Of a DNA stretch of 42,345 bases, positions 39,370 to 42,345 are shown in pieces. Made by a program: the position numbers and the translations under genes. Below the pieces are notes generated by a model that saw only the letters and a list, made by a program, of their open reading frames with translations, had not been told where the DNA came from and ran no database searches. This stretch comes from an uncultured Oscillospiraceae bacterium (GTDB lineage Bacteria > Bacillota > Clostridia > Oscillospirales > Oscillospiraceae), in the NCBI GenBank assembly GCA_910588975.1, contig CAJUSE010000010.1:21632-63976 (forward strand), in the 5' to 3' direction. Within the stretch, counting starts at the first letter, position 1. Each line of letters opens with the position of its first letter.

Positions 39370-40751
39370 CCCGCCTTCTTCTCCTTCCAGTCCTTCCCCT
39401 GGCGCAGCACCTTCAACAGGGTGGGGCACAGCAGCACCAGGGCGATGAGGTTGGGGATGGCCACCATGCCGTTGGCGGTGTCGGCCAGGTCCCAGCAGAA
39501 CTCCAGTCCGCCCACGGCCCCCACCAGGATGAAGCCCAGCCAGATGAGCCGCAGGGGCAGGATGGACTTCTTGCCCCAGATGAACTGGGCGCAGACCTCA
39601 CAGAAGTAGCTGGAGGTGATGAGGCAGCTGTAGCCGAAGAGGATGGTGGCAAAGGTGATGAAGTGGCTGCCGATGCCTCCGGGGAGCAGCTTGCCGAAGG
39701 CAGCCATGGCCAGCACCGTACCGTCGGCCCCGCTGGTCCAGGCCCCGGAGAGGAGGATCACAAGGCCGGTGATGGTGCAGATGACGATGGTGTCCAGAAA
39801 GACCTCCAGAATGCCCCAGTAGCCCTGCTTCTCGGGCCGGTCCACCTGGGCGGCGCAGTTGAGGGTGGGGGAGGAGCCCATGCCCGCCTCGTTGGAGTTG
39901 AGGCCCCGGGCCAGGCCCACGCTCATGATCTGCATGACGGTGGCTCCGGCGAAGCCGCCGGCGGCGCCGGCGGGGGTGAAGGCCCCCTTGAAGATGGAGC
40001 CAAAGACGGCGGGCAGAGCGGTGAAGTTGGTAAGGATGATGAACAGCCCCACGCAGATGTAGAGAACGCTCATGATGGGGGTGAGCCACTCGCACACGTC
40101 GCCGATGCGGCTGATGCCCCCCAGAATGACCACGGCGGTGAGGACCAGCAGCACAACGCCGCTGATGAGGGGGTCGATGCCCCACTGCTCCTCAATGCCC
40201 AGACAGATGGAGTTGGTGTCCACAATGGCTCCACAGACCATGTAGGAGAAGATGGCCAGAATGCAGAACACATAGCTCAGCCACTTGCTTTTCAGGCCCT
40301 TGTAGATGTAGTACATGGCGCCGCCGGTGTACTCCCCCTGCTCGTCCAGCTCCCGGAAGTGAATGCCCAGCACGATCTCGGCAAACTTGGTGGCCATGCC
40401 GAAGAAGGCGGACAGCCACATCCAAAAGAGGGCGCCGGGGCCGCCGGTGGCGATGGCGGTGGCCACGCCGGTGATGTTGCCCGTGCCCACCACGCAGGCG
40501 ATGGACGCCCAGCCGGCCTTGTCGCTGGCGATGGTGCCGTCATCGTTCTTTTTCCGGTTGCCCTTGCCCAGCGAGCCGAAGGTGGCCCGGATGACCTGGG
40601 GGATACGGGTGAGCTGGGGCAGGCCCAGCCGGAGGGTGAGGTAGACGCCCACTCCCAGCAACAGGGCGATCATAAAGGGGCCCCAGACGATCTCGCTGAC
40701 CACGTCGTTGGCGGCGACGATCCCGTCGCCAATGGCAGTAAAAAATTCCAT
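39366..40751 (-). CDS. AGCS-family amino acid:cation (alanine/glycine:Na+) symporter
   Basis: 461 residues, about eleven membrane segments. Family signature GTGNITGVATAIATGGPGALFWMW (about 89-112), with GLNSNEAGMGSSP in the second half. Usually imports alanine or glycine with Na+. First gene of a coupled operon with the decarboxylase and tag (4-bp and 8-bp overlaps). AAAGGT precedes the ATG. A TATACT -10 lies at 40811-40806 on the minus strand with a weak -35, and a short TTTGACC/GGGTCAAA hairpin (about 40776-40796) follows in the leader. Confidence 0.92.
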   Translation of the reverse strand: MEFFTAIGDGIVAANDVVSEIVWGPFMIALLLGVGVYLTLRLGLPQLTRIPQVIRATFGSLGKGNRKKNDDGTIASDKAGWASIACVVGTGNITGVATAIATGGPGALFWMWLSAFFGMATKFAEIVLGIHFRELDEQGEYTGGAMYYIYKGLKSKWLSYVFCILAIFSYMVCGAIVDTNSICLGIEEQWGIDPLISGVVLLVLTAVVILGGISRIGDVCEWLTPIMSVLYICVGLFIILTNFTALPAVFGSIFKGAFTPAGAAGGFAGATVMQIMSVGLARGLNSNEAGMGSSPTLNCAAQVDRPEKQGYWGILEVFLDTIVICTITGLVILLSGAWTSGADGTVLAMAAFGKLLPGGIGSHFITFATILFGYSCLITSSYFCEVCAQFIWGKKSILPLRLIWLGFILVGAVGGLEFCWDLADTANGMVAIPNLIALVLLCPTLLKVLRQGKDWKEKKAG

Positions 40752-40908
40752 AGCAATACCTTTCTATTCCCGTTTTTTTGACCCGTAGAAGGTCAAATTG
40801 GAAATAGTATATCATAGAAGGGCAGGGCGGGTAAAGGAGAAAATGAAAAAGAGGGGATTTTTTTGGCTGAAAAAGGCCGCTCCCGGCCGTGCACAGCCCA
40901 AAACACGG

Positions 40909-40931
40909 CCCGGCGGAAAAATTCCGCCGGG
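40909..40931 (-). terminator. Hairpin after the second sigma-partner gene
   Basis: Perfect 10-bp stem CCCGGCGGAA/TTCCGCCGGG, 3-nt loop, 11 nt beyond the stop at 40942; a T-containing tail (GTGTTTTGG) follows on the minus strand. Confidence 0.7.
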
Positions 40932-40941
40932 TCTGGGTGTT

Positions 40942-42300
40942 TTATCGGGGCCGCTCGGAGAGCCAGTGGCCGCTTCCGGCCCGGCCCTCCTCAATGGGCA
41001 TATACCATCGGCCAATGGCCACGCCGGTGAGGGTCTCCACCTCGATGGGCCGGGGGAAGGACCAGTGGTTTGTGGCGTAGGTGTCGCTGTAATAGCTGCT
41101 GTCACACGGGATGGCGGGGGTGGTGCTCCCGTCGGAGAAGAACAGGGTCAGGGGATAGCCCAGGGCGCCGTTTTTGCCGGGGATGCACTCTGCCGTGCAG
41201 CTGATGGGGGACAGGTGCAGGGTCTGGGCTATGGGGCCGATGGCGGCCTCTGTTCCGCTCCGGCGCAGGTCGATGGCGGTGGCGGAGACCTGCCTTTCCA
41301 GGGGTACCTCCAGCCGCCACTGGCCCCGGATCTCCTCCTTGTGCACGCTGCCCAGAAGCTGGCGGATGACAATGTCTCCAATATCCTCCGGGGCGGCCTG
41401 GAAGGTGAAGTCGTAGTAGGCCAGCCCCTCCCGCTCAAAGCGGGTCTCGGAGAGCCTGTCGTAATGGTTGACCTCTCCATAGGTTTTTTGCCCGCTGACA
41501 AACTCCCGGCTCTGCACGGTGGGGAGCAGCCCGGCGGTCATACCGGCCCCGGCCCGGAGCTGGAGATGGAACAGGCCGTCCTTTCCAAAGCCGCAGGAGG
41601 AGAGGGTCAGGCAGTCGTCAATGAGAACGATGGGGTTCTGCATGGGGGCCAGGACGGTCTCCCCGCCGGGCAGGGTCTCCGTTTTCAAAACCGACCGGCT
41701 GATGGCCTCGTCGGGAATGGGTCCTTCAAAGCTGTGGGAGCCGGGGGTAAAGACCTGCCCGTAAAGGGACAGGGTCAGCCCCTCTGCCGGGATGCCGTCT
41801 CCGATAAACCGGGCGCAGTACAGGGCACTTCGGTTCTCTTGGTCATAGGCGATTTGCTCGGCCACAAACAGCATTCCCTGCTTCCACTCCACCTGTCCCC
41901 GGGGCCACTGGATCTGGGCATTTGTGGTGGTGCGCTCGTCCAGCCGGTCCCCGGTCAGGTCCCGGGCCTCAAAGTAGACGGCGATGGTGTTGCCGTCGTG
42001 GAGGGCGGACACCACACGCATCTCGATGCCCTGGTCGGTGCAGGCGATCTCCCGGTCTGTCATGTCCTGGGCATAGGGGGAGAAGCTGCCCAGGGCACCC
42101 TGGAGGACCTCCCGCAGGGTGGGGGAGAGGGCCACCGCAGCCGTGGCCAGAAGGGCGGTCATGGCCGCCGCCAGCAGGGCCGCCCGAAGGCCACGGCGGG
42201 GCCGGGCCGGAGCGGTTTCTCTTGCCGGAGTGGGGGCGCAGCGCTGGATGAGTTGGGGGTCAATGTCTGTCATGGCCCGCAAAAGACGTTCTTCTCTCAT
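40942..42300 (-). CDS. Membrane partner of an ECF sigma factor (DUF4179-like putative anti-sigma)
   Basis: 452 residues. Short cytoplasmic N-terminus with an Arg/Pro-rich stretch, one membrane helix (about 38-58), then a long extracellular part. The first extracellular module (REVLQGALGSFSPYAQDM...GIEMRVVSALHDGNTIAVYFEARDLTGDRL) matches the DUF4179 pattern of clostridial anti-sigma factors. No zinc anti-sigma motif. It overlaps the end of an ECF sigma gene by 4 bp (ATGA), and AGGAGG precedes the ATG. Same architecture as the 5.5-8.2 kb pair, but the outer domain is unrelated. Confidence 0.78.
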   Translation of the reverse strand: MREERLLRAMTDIDPQLIQRCAPTPARETAPARPRRGLRAALLAAAMTALLATAAVALSPTLREVLQGALGSFSPYAQDMTDREIACTDQGIEMRVVSALHDGNTIAVYFEARDLTGDRLDERTTTNAQIQWPRGQVEWKQGMLFVAEQIAYDQENRSALYCARFIGDGIPAEGLTLSLYGQVFTPGSHSFEGPIPDEAISRSVLKTETLPGGETVLAPMQNPIVLIDDCLTLSSCGFGKDGLFHLQLRAGAGMTAGLLPTVQSREFVSGQKTYGEVNHYDRLSETRFEREGLAYYDFTFQAAPEDIGDIVIRQLLGSVHKEEIRGQWRLEVPLERQVSATAIDLRRSGTEAAIGPIAQTLHLSPISCTAECIPGKNGALGYPLTLFFSDGSTTPAIPCDSSYYSDTYATNHWSFPRPIEVETLTGVAIGRWYMPIEEGRAGSGHWLSERPR

Positions 42301-42345
42301 ATGGAAATACCCTCCTGTTCTAAAAATGCTTGCAGTGCCCGCCGG
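42297..42345 (-). CDS. C-terminal end of an ECF sigma factor (partial)
   Basis: Only the last 15 codons (RRALQAFLEQEGISI) and stop are inside the window. The tail resembles ends of sigma-70 region 4 (basic RRALQAFL helix). The ATGA overlap with the membrane-partner gene supports the identification. Confidence 0.55.
   Translation of the reverse strand, partial: RRALQAFLEQEGISI

Overview
The window looks like part of the chromosome of a GC-rich, anaerobic, spore-forming gut Firmicute of the Oscillospiraceae type (Flavonifractor/Pseudoflavonifractor-like). This is an inference. It rests on two sporulation-type membrane proteins (a SpoVB/MurJ-like flippase and YlbJ), a monomeric [FeFe] hydrogenase, several surface proteins with S-layer-homology (SLH) modules, clostridial-style ECF sigma/membrane-partner pairs, and strong AGGAGG ribosome sites with frequent GTG/TTG starts.

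Layout. 1-11.6 kb (all minus strand): the N-terminal part of a very large secreted beta-helix/Cna-B surface protein with a Pro/Thr stalk, a D-Ala-D-Ala carboxypeptidase, an ECF sigma factor with an overlapping 740-residue membrane partner, an SLH-anchored carbohydrate-binding protein, and a pyridoxamine kinase. 11.69 kb: tRNA-Leu(UAG), divergent from the kinase. 11.8-18.3 kb (plus strand): a lower-GC accessory island starting at the tRNA 3' end and ending in a degenerate tRNA-Leu-like remnant. It carries conjugative-element genes (ArdA antirestriction protein and small accessory ORFs), a headless SLH surface-protein fragment fused out of frame onto one of them, a DUF1016-N gene that reads through a low-molecular-weight tyrosine phosphatase gene, and a Bro-N/DinD-like protein. 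No integrase or relaxase is present, so it is a decayed or passenger island.

18.4-25.9 kb: a CaCA cation exchanger under a yybP-ykoY (Mn2+) riboswitch with its own terminator, a MATE exporter with an attenuator-like leader, the SpoVB-like flippase, a DUF554 membrane protein, a PLP-dependent D-cysteine desulfhydrase-type enzyme, and a divergent flavodoxin/HxlR redox pair. 25.9-33.1 kb: a second SLH protein, the [FeFe] hydrogenase, and a divergent operon of two membrane proteins (DUF5058 and a partner) with a membrane dipeptidase, which looks like a dipeptide uptake-and-cleavage unit; then a PRK06851-type ATPase.

33.3-42.3 kb: a small Cys-rich protein, YlbJ, an AT-rich gap with a candidate 32-residue small protein, an unknown lipid- or membrane-anchored protein, a divergent TetR/DegV pair around a palindromic operator, a translationally coupled AGCS symporter - Orn/Lys/Arg decarboxylase-type enzyme - DNA glycosylase operon, and a second ECF sigma/membrane-partner pair cut by the right edge. 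Most gene ends carry clear intrinsic terminators, and many promoters have 17-bp spacing, so transcription units can be drawn with fair confidence. No CRISPR array, rRNA, intact transposase or phage module was seen.
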